NCBI RefSeq assembly: GCF_022376445.1
Contig: NW_025955035.1
Location: forward strand, 62,001-126,000
Direction: 5' to 3'
Origin: Fomitopsis serialis
Taxonomy: Eukaryota > Basidiomycota > Agaricomycetes > Polyporales > Fomitopsidaceae
DNA: 64,000 bases
The translations under genes and the position numbers were made by a program. The notes under the pieces were generated by a model that worked only from the letters and a program-made list of their open reading frames with translations, was not told the DNA's origin and did not search any database. Position 1 is the stretch's first letter, and the number at the start of each line of letters is the position of its first letter. Shown piece by piece: positions 37,441 through 49,083 of the stretch.

Positions 37441-38743
37441 GTTGTAGGATGAAGGAGACTGCGAAGTATCGAGCACTTTGACGCGCGAGATATAGCTGTT
37501 TGGACAGTGGCCACCTCTAAAGTGCTGTTTCGTTCAGTCTTCTGCGTCAATACAAGTCGCTGAATCATCGTATACCGTTCGCTCTGTAAGCTATCGCAGT
37601 ACTTTTGGTCAGCGAGAACGGTAGTAAGTGTGCTCCGAGAACCATCGTACCTTGCTTCGCCGCTCACGTACTTTCATCTAGAAACAGGCCAGCGCATCAC
37701 ATCACTGTTCAGTGCCGGTGGGAATATCATGCGATATGACAACTGCGCCAAATCTCCCACACTACATGGCATTGAAGGCATCCTTCAGGTGCCAGATTGC
37801 GTCACACCAGCGGATTTTACATGTCCGCTGCAGAAGCCTTCTTTTTACACTGTTACAGGTGGACATGGGTCCGCGCCATTACTCAGCACAAGGTAATGCT
37901 GACTAAGACCTGGCGTGAATAGATGTACGTCAATTGACAGACAGAGAAACAATGTTGGGCACCGAACCCACGGCAGGAGCTACGTACTGACGCGGGCATC
38001 CGTTCTGCGACTCGGAAGCGACAGAGGCGTCTTGGACGCGCCTAGCAAAGCAATTCGAATGCACCAGGTGCACCGCCACGTGACAAGTTGTGCTCAGTCC
38101 GGAGAGAGAAGGGCTTCCCTGAGTCTGGATGGTCCCCGAGCGGCATCTGAGTGGTAGGAAGTAAAGCATTCGACATGTTTCGGTCACTGCACTTGTTTAT
38201 TTCCGCCTCTGAACGGCTCTCGCGGCCAGCGTTGAATCCAGTATACTCTGATGCCTGAGAGGAAAGCACCAGTATGATGATACTGTACGGGTCTAAGTAA
38301 CGCACTCGTTCTTGAAACGTTGAACGTTGCCAGTGCGTCACAGAGATATGGGTGAATCTGAGTCGATTCCGTCGAGAGTGGATACGACAGTACCTCTGAA
38401 ACACAAGCTCAACAGCAGAGGACTGGAGTCGAAGGCATTCAAGTCAGCCAACTACGGTGACTGAACGACAGACGGGAGGATCGTCACAGATCTTGTTTCG
38501 GGACAAACGTAGTGCGGCGGCATTTGCCGGCGTAATAGTGCGCGACCCCCTGATTAGGCATGAGTATCGAAGCTAAGTAGCGCAGGACAACTCACTGGAC
38601 ACCATGCCTCATCGATTCCCGGGCTTCGAGAGCCATAAATAACACTACCGAGAATATCATCAATCCCCTGAACACATAACACCAGAATATCCGACATAGA
38701 CTCTACACTTCAACACTGAACAGGACTTTCCCGATGGTCGGGC
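37441..38743. other. Intergenic region
   Basis: This 1.3 kb stretch lies between GST copy 1 and the secreted protein gene. It contains a heptamer repeat (GAAACGTTGAACGTTG) at about 38314-38328. No supported gene was found. Confidence 0.45.
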
Positions 38744-39357
38744 CTAGCCATCCCCAGCCGACTGTGCACAAGGCACGTCTGTTGGGCAGTTGGTCTGGTC
38801 CGTGTTCTGGAGGTTCCCCGACTAGACGATCGAGACATGAGCCGAGGACATGAAGAGTGCATGCAAACTTACATAGTCCCAAGTACAAGCGCCGTGAACG
38901 TACGCGCATTGGTAGCCAGTAAACTGGTTGATCAAGACACCGGTGTCACCGTTAAGGTCGGCCGGACACTCGCAACCACTACTAGCACTGCAGGGCGCCA
39001 CGGTCGGGCAGTTCGTCTGCATCGTGTTCTGGAGCGCGCCAGTCTACGAGACACCATAAAGTATATGTGAGCTCACACGCGACAAAAGGGAGACATCACA
39101 CTGACCTTGTCGTCCCAAGTGCATGCACCACCAGCATAGGCGCATTGGTACCCGGGATAGACGTTGATGAGCACACCGCCGTTGTCGCCCGTCACGTCAA
39201 TCGGGCAGTCGCAGTCGCCTCCGCCGCCATAGCAAGCGAAGGCGACGGACTGGCCCGCCAGCCGCTTCGTGAGCGTCGAGTGGTTAGGAGCGACGCTGGG
39301 CTTCGCCGGAGCTTCCATGGCGAAGGCACAGAGTGCCAAGAATAAGGTAAAGAGCAT
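38744..39357 (-). CDS. Small secreted Cys-rich protein built of a duplicated exon module
   Basis: The start at 39357 gives a signal peptide (MLFTLFLALCAFAMEAPA). Exons are 39357-39106, 39043-38873 and 38821-38744, giving 166 residues. Each module reads CxC-P-D-x-x-GD-(N)GGVLIN, then GYQCAY-x-x-GACTWD, intron, then G-x-LQNT-x-QTNCPT-x-x-PC. Module 1 has DCDCPIDVTGDNGGVLIN, GYQCAYAGGACTWDDK and TGALQNTMQTNCPTVAPC. Module 2 has GCECPADLNGDTGVLIN, GYQCAYVHGACTWDY and SGNLQNTDQTNCPTDVPC. Both introns are phase 0 and sit at the same place in the module, so exon 2 is a symmetrical 57-codon unit. The mature protein has 13 cysteines. The function is unknown; extracellular or wall-associated action is inferred from the signal peptide. 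All frames are intact. Confidence 0.85.
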
Positions 39358-39420
39358 GAAGTGGTCTTGGCTGAAAGAGTTGTGAGCGCGTGTTTCAATG
39401 TCTTCTCCGACATGATTGCC

Positions 39421-39428
39421 TCTTTATA
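39421..39428 (-). promoter_or_regulatory. TATA box of the secreted Cys-rich gene
   Basis: On the minus strand the sequence reads TATAAAGA about 64-71 bases upstream of the start at 39357, which is a normal fungal spacing for a strongly transcribed gene. Confidence 0.6.
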
Positions 39429-41049
39429 CCTGTGGTGACTTTCATACAGCTGTTCAGCGCGCAGGCACGTCGTAAAACACGCTGATGTGAACAGAAAATC
39501 CGTGTTGCCTCCAACATCTCGGGCCCTCGGGTCGACAGGGATGCATGATGCGCTTACCCGTCATAGACACGAGCACTGAGGCCGATTCCACAAGTCCTCG
39601 GCGGAGCAGAGTCCATATGGTGTAAGGAGTCATGATTGCGGTCAGCACCGACCTGCATTGCTGTGGCCGAGGGGCACTGGACCGCCCTGGCTTCGAGACA
39701 GTTCCTGACAGCCGGTGGTCGGAAAAGAACGAGAGATGTCTCCGTACCTGCGAGGATTCTCCGTTTACCGAGGAAAAGGCCAGATCAACAGAGGTGCGCG
39801 GCGGGTAAAGTGGAACACTTGTGAGCTCGATCTCTGTCAAGAGCTGTAGAGCTGCCGCTTGCAAGATATCTTCTTGCGATTAGAATGTGAGGCATCCGGG
39901 ATGAGCGACGCATCAAAGAGTTCAGGAACGTTGATTACACTGTGTTACAATTTATGCCCACGTCAAAGAACAGATGAAGGAAAAACATGGACTTACGTGC
40001 CGGCGTGAAAACGGCACCGCCTTTGAACTTCAGAGGCGCACCTAGCTGCGGGGTTGGTGGAGCGTTTGAGAGTACCCATTCGGACTTTACGTCCTGATGA
40101 CCTACTGCCCCGACTCCTAGGCTGTCACTGCAGTCTATACGTTCAAGTTGCGGGTTCAAGAGATAGCAGGTGTCAGTCCAACTGTCCAGAAAAGACCATT
40201 TCCCTGTAACGAAGCCTTCCCCAACCAGAAAGATATCTCAGTACTAAGCTCTTTAGTCGACGGGGACGTACACGTGGAATGCAAGACATCGAGACAAGCT
40301 CACGACCCAGTACAGCCTGAGTGTTGGTCACTGGCAAGCACTTCTGCCCTTGCCCGTCCGCTCGGGGAAACTGCACCACAACAAGTCAATGACAGAAGCG
40401 GATCATGATGGCGCCGCGACTCATGGGTCATTGCGAGTGAGAGTGCGAGATGTGCAAAAAAGCCTTTTGGACAGACGTCGACTGAATTAAATGCGAGCTC
40501 ATGGCCGTCCGGGACCAAGAGCCTGATTCGACGCCACCGCGGCTACCAGTACTGGAAACGCCGTGTTGTGTCATAACATATACTTGGCGCTTCGTGTAGC
40601 CTCAGCTCTGCTCAGCTGGCGGCCTGGATAGCGTATGTAGTGCTTCGACATCAGTGCGTACCAAAGCCGGTGATCAAGCCTTAGGCCTTCAGGTCTCCAG
40701 TCTCCATATGGCCGATGCCTTCGTGCGAGTACGAAACACGGCTGGGTCTGTCCGTACCTGGTACGGTTCCAGTGCCTTACCGGTATCATTGTAGAACAAG
40801 AGCGTATAGAACTTACTTTTCCACGCGTGACATCGCGCGCAACGGGTGCCTGTAGAATCTGGCCATGGATCGTACAGGAAACGGACATGGGAGGATCCGA
40901 TAAGTGCGGTGCATCTCGGTGCTTGACAGCGAACATATGGACCAGTTACCGTGGAGCCGGCCACTCCAGGAGAACGCGTGACAGGAGCTAGGCCCCACCA
41001 TATGTTCGTTTTGCGGTAAACACGCCAGCTAGGAGTCAATTACACGCAT
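39429..41049. other. Intergenic region
   Basis: This 1.6 kb stretch lies between the secreted protein gene and the phytase gene. Frames such as 40571-40936 (minus) lack motifs and a convincing exon structure. I see no supported gene. Confidence 0.4.
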
Positions 41050-43018
41050 TCAATCCGAGCACTCGTCCCAGACCCCGTACCCACTGTTCCTCGCAAACGC
41101 CTGGCTCTCCACGAACGCGTCCAGAGTGCACAGGTCGTTCGTGTCCGCGTCGCAGAACGACATGGGCTGCACAGCCTGGTTCACGAGCACCCGGACGTAC
41201 TCGCCCTCCCCGCTACTATACGCGCCGCTGCAGCTCATCCGCTCCACGACCATCCTCGCCGCGAAGGGCGTCATCTCGCTCACGCGCCACGCGCTCGTCT
41301 CCTGGTCGTCCACGCTCGAGTAGTTCAGCGCGGGGGTGGGGAAGAGGCCCATCGCAGAGTAGACGGCGATGAGGAGGTCGTCGTGGGTGAAGTCCGCGTA
41401 GAACGTGCGGTTGAGCGGGAATGTGGCGGGGTCGGAGTCGAGCGTGGTGTTGGTCGAGGTGCTGTCGTTCACGGCCGTGTTGGTTAGCCGGGCGAGGAGC
41501 TCGTTGACATAGCCAATGCCTTGCGCCGGGCCGAGGGCGCCTTGGCCCCACCTGCCGGACATTGGTCAGTACCGCCGTCTCCTTCACGCGATAGAGGACG
41601 TACCCGGTGCCGTAATACTTGTCCAGGTCGCCATAGTACTCGAAACCCGGGAAGGCGTTGAGCGAGCTGAACAGGTCGCACCACTCGCTCCGGACTTGGT
41701 CTGCCACGGTTACGAAGGGACAGAATTCGATTAGGTATTGAGTATCCGTGTTGTCGAGGCCCGCCCCGGATGCGCCTGCGTTCAGATAGTCTGTGATATT
41801 CACTGTGTAGATGTCTATCCACGCGGCTTCTTGGTCGCCCGGCGAATTAGAGTCAGATAGAGCGTCGCAGGATGCGTCGTCTAAGGTATCGTTTCCCTGG
41901 ATGATGCATGAGACGAAACCCCGGCATAACGTATATGTATGACTTACATCTTCCGAGATAATGACTGAGAGAACAGGCGTGTAGGCCGAGTCGCTCGCGA
42001 CCGCGAAACCTATCTAGCTTGAACAGCCATAAAGCAGGTTTCTCCGCAACAACTCACCTGCCGTCCAGTTACCAGCAGAGTCGACGACACGCTGGCTACT
42101 AGATGCGCGGACAAAAGGCAGGTTATCCGCGCTCACTAAGGAACTGTATCGCTGGTACGCTTCTATGCCCGCTTCATAGGACCTGGGCCCGGACACAGCA
42201 CGTCAAACCTAGTTTCCCGCAGACTGCAAGCGCACTGACTGATTGGCTCCGTAAGCCGTCAGGTCATCCGTGCCCAGATCGTACGTGAAGTCGCTGATGA
42301 ACTGCATGGACGACTCCGTAATGGTGGCCTTCTGCAGTTTCTTGAGCGCGGACTTCATCTTCTTGGCGGGGCTCTTCTTTGGGTAGCGCGCTCCATGGCG
42401 CTGCAGCTGCTCGGCGGTGAGCCTCCTCCGCGCCAAGAGACGGGCGAGAAGGTACGTACAATGTTCACCTGCGGGACGAGCCACCGGTACCGGGTCGGTC
42501 AGCTCACTGCCATTCTCCGAGTCGACGGTCATGGCGCTGGCGCATTATGTCCGCCTTGACGCTGATCACAGGGCCGCAGCTCAGTTTCGAGAAGCGGACC
42601 GGCCGGCGATCTGTTGGCAGACTGACGGAACGTGTCCATGTGGGGAAATACGAACGTTTGACCTGGCTCTGGGACGCAGGTAATGAAAGGCACGCGGTCG
42701 AAGACGACACCGTGGGACGCGCTCTCACATCTTCTTGGCAGCCAGAGCCCATGGACGGCTGAACGCCCTGCGACGAGAGACACTGCTGAGGCTCACCTGG
42801 TCGATCTCACAGCTCGACGGTGGCGAGACGTAGTCTGCCACGGGGAAGTACGGCGTGTCCTCCGCCCAGATCTTGCTGTCAGGCCCGAACACCCCAGTCG
42901 TGTTCGTGGCTGTCGATTGTCTGACGGTAATTGCGGATGGGGACTGGGCGGCGCTGGGAAAAGCAAGGACATGTTGCGCCAGAGTCGCGAGGGCGAAGAG
43001 GCTGGGACCCGCGAGCAT
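41050..43018 (-). CDS. Histidine acid phosphatase, PhyA-type phytase (copy 1, secreted)
   Basis: This extracellular enzyme releases phosphate from phytate and other monoesters. The start at 43018 is chosen because it gives a signal peptide (MLAGPSLFALATLAQHVLAF); a longer frame upstream lacks one. The mature N-terminus includes DTPYFPVADYVSPPSSCEI near 42840. The catalytic motif RHGARYP, with the nucleophilic His, is in QRHGARYPKKSP near 42390. Next come SADNLPFVRASSSQRVVDSA near 42100, a central domain (FSSLNAFPGFEYYGDLDKYY near 41640), and GIGYVNELLARLTNTAVND near 41500. The proton-donor HD motif lies in FYADFTHDDLLIAVYSAMGL near 41380. Conserved cysteines and NxS/T sites are present. The protein ends with GVWDECSD at 41050. 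At least six short introns interrupt it. It is a tandem paralogue of the gene at 44007-45959. Confidence 0.93.
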
Positions 43019-44006
43019 TTCGGAGGCAGCGACGAGAGCAGGCTGATGGCTGAGGGCGGGACAGAGGCCGTCAGGTGTAGTACGTCGACTCGCTGGCTTT
43101 ATGCGCCCCAGGAGGGATACCGCCGTGAACATTCCTCGACGGCATTACGGGCCAACCGATGCGGCATGCGGGAGCAGGTCAGGCCGCAAGCTGCGTGCCA
43201 TGGCTGTCAAGCCACGGACGCTCGTGAGTAAACAGAATGGAAACCCCTCTTCTGCATATGCGAGTCAGTCACGGGCTTGCTTCCTCTGACGTTAGTTCAC
43301 ATGCAGAAGCGTGTGCGGAGGTCGTTGTCCTGAGGACTCACTGGAGATTGTACGTATACCGCGTATACCATCGTAAACTTCCCTGATGCCTCTGCTGGCG
43401 CCTACGTGCCACTGCCAGTGTGGCTGGATGCACGTTCGTTAGGAACAGCGTGTACACAACGAAATATGACGACGAGCGCATTGTAGTGGAGCACAAGCCT
43501 AAAAAAATAGTGGCACCCGTCAGCCACTGATATGATCAGAGTCTGCCCGCGTACCTTCATTTCCGAATACATAGGACACGGGCGCCGTGGACATGCCTAT
43601 TCATAGGCTGCACAGCGGAGGTGGCCCTTGCGGTGAATGACCTCGTGGTGGAGAATCGATGATGCCGAGGAGCATCATTCTTTTGCTTCTTTCCCCGCAT
43701 GGACTCGTGTACGTACAACAGCGAGTCCAGCCTGAGTTGTATAGGCCAAATAATGCCTTGAAGCTTGACCGCTCAGCGCTCAGTGACACGCTCTGACGCC
43801 CCTCACACTACCTGTTAAGGATGGACATGAGCATCCAGGAGCTGCGGACACAAGACGAAGGCTCACCTCAAAGCTCATTGTCTCAGCGAGACGTGGCATG
43901 GTTCCTGTAAAAGCGTCGCCTCCCAGAGCTGACGCGCTGACGTCCAGGCGATCCGTTCTATATGCTCTAACCTAGCCTGGTCTATGACAAGCGCGGGTAG
44001 GACATG
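43019..44006. other. Intergenic region between the two phytase genes
   Basis: This 1 kb stretch holds the promoter of copy 1 and the 3' UTR of copy 2. No supported gene is present. Confidence 0.5.
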
Positions 44007-45959
44007 CTATGAGTCCGACTCGAAGCACGCCCCCCACGTCCCATTCCCCCCACTCCTCGCAAACGCCTGACTCTCCACGAACGCGTCCAACCCACACACC
44101 CCATCGCCGCGCGCCCCGCAGAACGCGAGCGGCTGCACTGCCTCGTTCACCAGCACCCTCACATACCGCCCCTCCTCATCATCACTCGCATCCCCCTCCC
44201 CGCACGTCAACCGCTCCACGACCATCCTCCCCGCAAACGGCACCATCCTGCTCACGTTCCACACGCCCCCCGCGCCGCTCGCCGGGTCCAGCGGGTCCGT
44301 CGGGAAGAGCCCCAGCGCGGCGAAGACGGGGACCATCAGGTTGTCGTGCGAGAAGTCGGCGTACACCGTGCGGTTCAGCGGGAAGGTCGCGGGCGCGGCG
44401 TCGAGCGTGCGGTTCGTGGAGGTGCTGTCGGAGACGGGCGTCGAGGTGAGGCGCGCGAGGAGCTCGTTCACGTAGCCGACGCCTTGCACGGGCCCGAGCG
44501 GGTTGCCGTATCTGCGGAGGTGAGGGTCAGTGGTCGCTCGATCAGTGCGGACGGGAAGCGGGAACGCACCCGGTCCCGTAGTACTTGTCCAAGTCAGCCC
44601 AGTACTCAAACCCGTCCCACGCGCCGAGCTCCGCGAACAGGTCGCACCACGCGCTCCGCTCCTCCCGAGCGACGCTCTCGAACATGCAGAGCGTCACGAG
44701 CGCATGTGTGTCCGCGTTGTGTAGGTTCGCGCCGGGCGCACCGGCGTTGAGCGCGGCGGTAAAGTTCGCAGCGTAGATGTCAATGTAGGCATCGGGGAGG
44801 GAGGAGCTCTTGTGGCGAGGGCAGGAGGAATCGTCGAGGGTGTCGTTGCTCTGTTGGGATCGTGAGTTAGATCGGACGAAGTGAGCAGATTGGGTGAAGT
44901 GGTTACCTCTTCGGAAATGACGACGGAGAGTGTGGGCGCATACACACCGCTACTCGCTGCTGCGAAGCCTATAGCGCGTCGCGATCAATACGAGCGTTCA
45001 GAAGGGAGTCGTCGCTCTATGGCGCACCTGCCGTCCAGTTCGTCGCGCTCTGCTCAACGCGCTCGCTCCCAGATGCACGCACGAACGGCAGATTCTCCGC
45101 ATCCACAAGCGGAGCATATCGCGTGTAGACCTCCTTGCCAGAGTCATAGGACCTGTAGGCTCAAAACACGGTCAGTAGGAAATCGATGACGACCCTGCCG
45201 GACACCCGAATAAGCCCCGAACGAGATGCTCACTCTTGCGCGCCGAGGGATACGAGCGAGTTCTGCCCGAGCGTATACGTGTAGTTCGAGACGAAGGCGA
45301 GCGGGGAGTTGCTCAACACCGTTACGGCGTGAAGCTTGGCGAGGGCAGCTTGTATGCGCGCCGCGGCTCCGGTGGTCGGGTAGCGAGCACCGTGACGCTG
45401 TAACTATCCAGGCGCATATCAGCTATGTAGTGATCATGTATTATTCGGAAGCGGTGGACGTACGATATGAACCTGAGCATAGTTAGGAGAGCGTCAGTGT
45501 ACGTGGCTTCATCGTACGAAGTCGAGTGACGGCTTGCGGTCGTCGGCCCTGAGTGGGCCGTGGACTTACCTGGTCCACATCACAGCCCTTCGGCGGCGCG
45601 ACATAGGGCTGCACAGGAAAGTACGGAGCGTACTGCGCCCATCTCATGCTATCTGCCCCGAATATCGATCTATCCGACGTCAGGTTGCTCTCCGTGTTCT
45701 CAGCTTCGACGTGTGCGGCTTCAGGTGCAGACGGTCTGCCCAGGGTGACATAGCCACAGATCGCATAGAAAGCGAGTGCAACGAGAAAGAGCGTGGTCAT
45801 CCTCGGGCGAGGGATGCGGGGCACCTGGATGGGTCTGCAGGGAGCCGCATGTTGTGCGAAGCGGAGGTGCTTGTGGTAGTGGCCTGGGTGGACAGCTGTT
45901 GCGGGGGCCGGGAGGAAGCCGTTGCCAGTGCCAAGGGAGTTGCGCTTGGACTTGGACAT
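44007..45959 (-). CDS. Histidine acid phosphatase, PhyA-type phytase (copy 2, possible signal anchor)
   Basis: This is a paralogue of the adjacent phytase in the same orientation. From the start at 45959 the first 54 residues are basic and Pro-rich (MSKSKRNSLGTGNGFLPAP), followed by a hydrophobic helix (TTLFLVALAFYAICGYV) at about residues 55-71. That would make a type II membrane anchor. Starting at Met54 instead would give an ordinary signal peptide. Then come FGADSMRWAQYAPYFPVQPY near 45630, the RHGARYP catalytic motif near 45400, AENLPFVRASGSERVEQS near 45080, GNPLGPVQGVGYVNELLARL near 44490, and the HD motif in VYADFSHDNLMVPVFAALGL near 44340. It ends at 44007. The frame is broken by several introns with possible one-base slips near 44590-44740. 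Confidence 0.9.
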
Positions 45960-47447
45960 GGGCAGGACGGAGGGCGTCCACGGCAGACGCAGGCAGCGTA
46001 TACGTAGCGTCGGTCACAGAAGAGACTGCTCGCTGGTAGCGCACGCTCTGGGAATTCGAAACTCGGATATGAACACCGCTCTACACACGTTTCTCGATAG
46101 ACTCCTGTCCTCTGTCGGCAACTTCCAGATCCTCTGCTATTAGTCGGGTTCACGAAGGCCTTGTCGTCGAAAATGCGGTGCCCTTGGATCCATGTCGCAT
46201 GTGCAGAAAGTGAGGGCAGTACTACAACCGCGCAGCGACGAGGCTCGCAGGCCATGCTCTACCCCGGTCCGACTCGAAAAGGCAGGTCTATATGGGCGCT
46301 TAGTGACGGTACCGTACGATCTCAGATCCTCTTGGTGGCGCGCCACCGGACCGTGACAAGGTCCAATTGAATGTCAAGCAGCAGCCAGACTGAGAGTGCA
46401 CCTTTCAAGGCGACAGTCTAACACACCTGCGTGCAACTTGTAGGGGTCTACATACGATGCGCCATACTTTCCAGATGAGTCACGCCGCTCAACGGCACCG
46501 CATCGGCACTCAAAGCGCATACTTACCTTGCGGCCCACGACAACTTGAATCATGAGAGGTACGGCCGCACTATATCTACTGGTGGCCGGATCCGGACGCT
46601 GAACACCGCACACCAGGGTAAAGGACGCGGAGGATGCGGTGGCCGCTCATATCATCCTGAATAACCTCGAAGGGTGCTACCAGCAATGTGCCTTGGCGAG
46701 GTTGCCGGCGTGAATTTGTGGCCCGTGGAGACCAGCATGACAGGAACCGAAGCTAACGGGCCAAATTCGACCCATCGCAAGTTCATTGTATCCGCCGTGA
46801 ATGGCCCAGCTTGAAGCCAATTTTTTGCTTAGGGATGGACAGGTGAGTTTTGTCGAGGAGGAGGACTTATACGGGGATGACTAAGGCATCGCTGACTGTG
46901 CCAGGCCCATAGCACCGTCGGCTGGCTTAGATCGCCAGTCATTATGCATTATATATCACCCGTCCGACCCTTCTGCACCCCTGCACCGCCGCTTACTGGC
47001 AGACAAGTGAGTACTGCGAACACCACACATCACATCGACTTGTGCACGTCGTCTGAAATTTGCTGTGATGAGTCACTGGTACACAGAGCTGCGATCATAT
47101 CGGAGTCCCCCTAGACTCAGATCGAGTAACACTTTCTCCGTCCACTCACCTCCGAGTCGCGCGGGAGATTTCGTCTAGTGATGTACACTTGAACCCTTGG
47201 TAACTAGGCCAGGGTTCGCGGCCGTTGGCCACGACACTTACCCTTGCTCGACCACTTCCAACGTCACGAAGAATCTGTATGTACGATCCATCGCGGATGC
47301 GTGATCTGCGCTCCGTACTTATCGGGCCTTGGAAGGTAGTTCATCTATATGATGATCCCCACGATCCTTGCTGACGAATAACTGTGTTCTGGAGCTGCTT
47401 AGGCACTGGCAGATATCCGTTTAAGCCGGCCGCTGAGAGTGCGCCTG

Positions 47448-47457
47448 TATATAAAGG
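47448..47457 (+). promoter_or_regulatory. TATA box of GST copy 2
   Basis: TATATAAAGG lies 81-90 bases upstream of the start at 47538. The same element at the same spacing is present before GST copy 3. Confidence 0.65.
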
Positions 47458-47537
47458 CAACATGAGCCCCCGAATCCCAGTTGCAGCAGCACACCGGCAG
47501 TCGCCTCTACCGAACCAAGACACGGGTCGGGACCACC

Positions 47538-48498
47538 ATGTCGCATGGAAAACAGTTCACGTTGTTCACGCATGCCATGGGTCCCAACGGCTGGTGAGTC
47601 ATGCCCACGGTGGCGCACCAAGCGATGATAATGACTGACTTCCGTTGTTCATAGGAAGGTCGCATATGTCCTCGCCGAGCTGGGCTTGGACTACGAGCCG
47701 AGATACCTCGAATTCGACAAGCAGGAGCAAAAGAGCCCTGAGCACTTGAAATACAACCCGAACGGACGCATCCCGACGTTGATAGACCATGGGAACGACG
47801 ACTTCGTCATATGGTGCGCTCGTCGAGTTCATGTATTCCGCAAGCGTCATCATAAGCTCACGCTGCTCCTTCAGGGAATCCAACGCGATCATGGTGTACC
47901 TCGTTGAGAAGTACGACATTGAGCGCAAGATTTCAGTTTCGGATGCCGACGAGAAAGCCCAGCAACTCCAGTGGCTCTTCTTCCAAGCTTCCGGCCAGGG
48001 GTAATTGTTCGAACGGTTTTCACGGCTCGAATACTTACTAAATTTTGTCGTAGCCCCTACTACGGACAGGCAGCCTGGTTCAATCGGCGGCATCCCGAGA
48101 AAATACCCAGCGCCATTGAACGCTACCAACAGGAAGTCATCCGTGTCCTCGGCGTGCTGGAGAGCGTCCTCTCCAAGCAGGATTGGCTTGTCGGTGGCAA
48201 GTGTACCATCGCCGACATATCCTTCGTCCCGTAAGCTTGCAGCACTCTTCATCAGGCTATGTCGTTGACGGGCTCCGTATTCTACCCCAGTTGGAACGCA
48301 GGTCTCACCCTGAGCCTGCTTTTGGGCAACAAAACTGACTTCAACCTCGAGCGAGACTTCCCTGCCGTCAACAGGTGAGTGCCAGATCGTCCCAAACCGT
48401 CGGAGGCTAAGGACTGGTTGAGGTGGCATAATGCTATGGTGACAAGAAAGGCGATTGCCGAGCAGATACAGCTGAGAGAGTCCCTGGTGACGCCGTAA
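47538..48498 (+). CDS. Glutathione S-transferase, Ure2-like class (copy 2)
   Basis: The start at 47538 gives MSHGKQFTLFTHAMGPNGW, then an intron, then KVAYVLAELGLDYEPRYLEF near 47655. The cis-Pro loop is NPNGRIPTLIDHGNDDFVIW near 47757. After an intron the glutathione-binding segment reads ESNAIMVYLVEKYDIERK near 47878. The helical domain has LQWLFFQASGQG, then PYYGQAAWFNRRHPEKIPS near 48055 and RVLGVLESVLSKQDWLVGGK near 48145. The final exons read TDFNLERDFPAVNR and WHNAMVTRKAIAEQ, ending at 48498. All exons are in frame. It is about 90 percent identical by eye to copy 3 at 50991 and belongs to the tandem duplication. It likely has a detoxification role; whether it has transferase or reductase activity cannot be read from the sequence. 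Confidence 0.92.
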
Positions 48499-49083
48499 AA
48501 GAGGTCGTAACTTAGCGTATGATGAACATCAACTCCGGCCCATATTTTAAACGTCGTCTTTGACACAAGCAGTCAAGCAATGATTGTTTGAGACCGTGCG
48601 TACGATCTGCTTCATACTGGCCGAGCGAACAGAGCGAAGATCCATGATTGAAGTGGACACAGTAGTGCTCGACTGCGACTGGATGACCGTTCTCTAACGA
48701 TTAGATGCCTGTCTTGAACGTACCGGATCCACTGCACCGACGTCCGTCTACTGATTCAATCTCTATGTAATGATCATGCATTGTGCTAAAATACGATTAG
48801 AGGTGGGAGTGAATGTGTTTCCCGAGGGCCCAGCAACGTCTCAACTTCCCCGTGTCCGGGCCGCTCGTTTCTCACTCTGAAATTGCGAAACAAATCAGCA
48901 GAGCACCATGATGTCCGCACTCCGACAAACGCGTCAGAAATGCGTAGCGACGAAGGTCTGTCAGTGTCCGTCTCGAAATGGCAGATCTACATGGGCGCTT
49001 ATTGATGCCGTACGATCTCAAATCTCAGATCCTCCTGTGACGTCGCCACCGGACCGTCCCGGCCAGGGTCCAAATTCCAGTCA

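Larger units (their letters stand above)
46225..48660. repeat. Tandem segmental duplication, copy A
   Basis: This segment is homologous to 48930-52110. Matching landmarks: 46262-46395 with 48971-49105; 46605-46690 with 49166-49225; GTTGCCGGCGTG near 46712 with near 50240; both TATA boxes; and the whole GST gene. Copy A lacks the 1.0 kb at about 49225-50230 that carries the FunK1-like frame in copy B. Outer boundaries are approximate because divergence is substantial. Confidence 0.8.

Noticed and set aside
44009..44449. A plus-strand Pro/Arg/Ser/Thr-rich frame
   Set aside because: It is the antisense shadow of the second phytase C-terminal exon.
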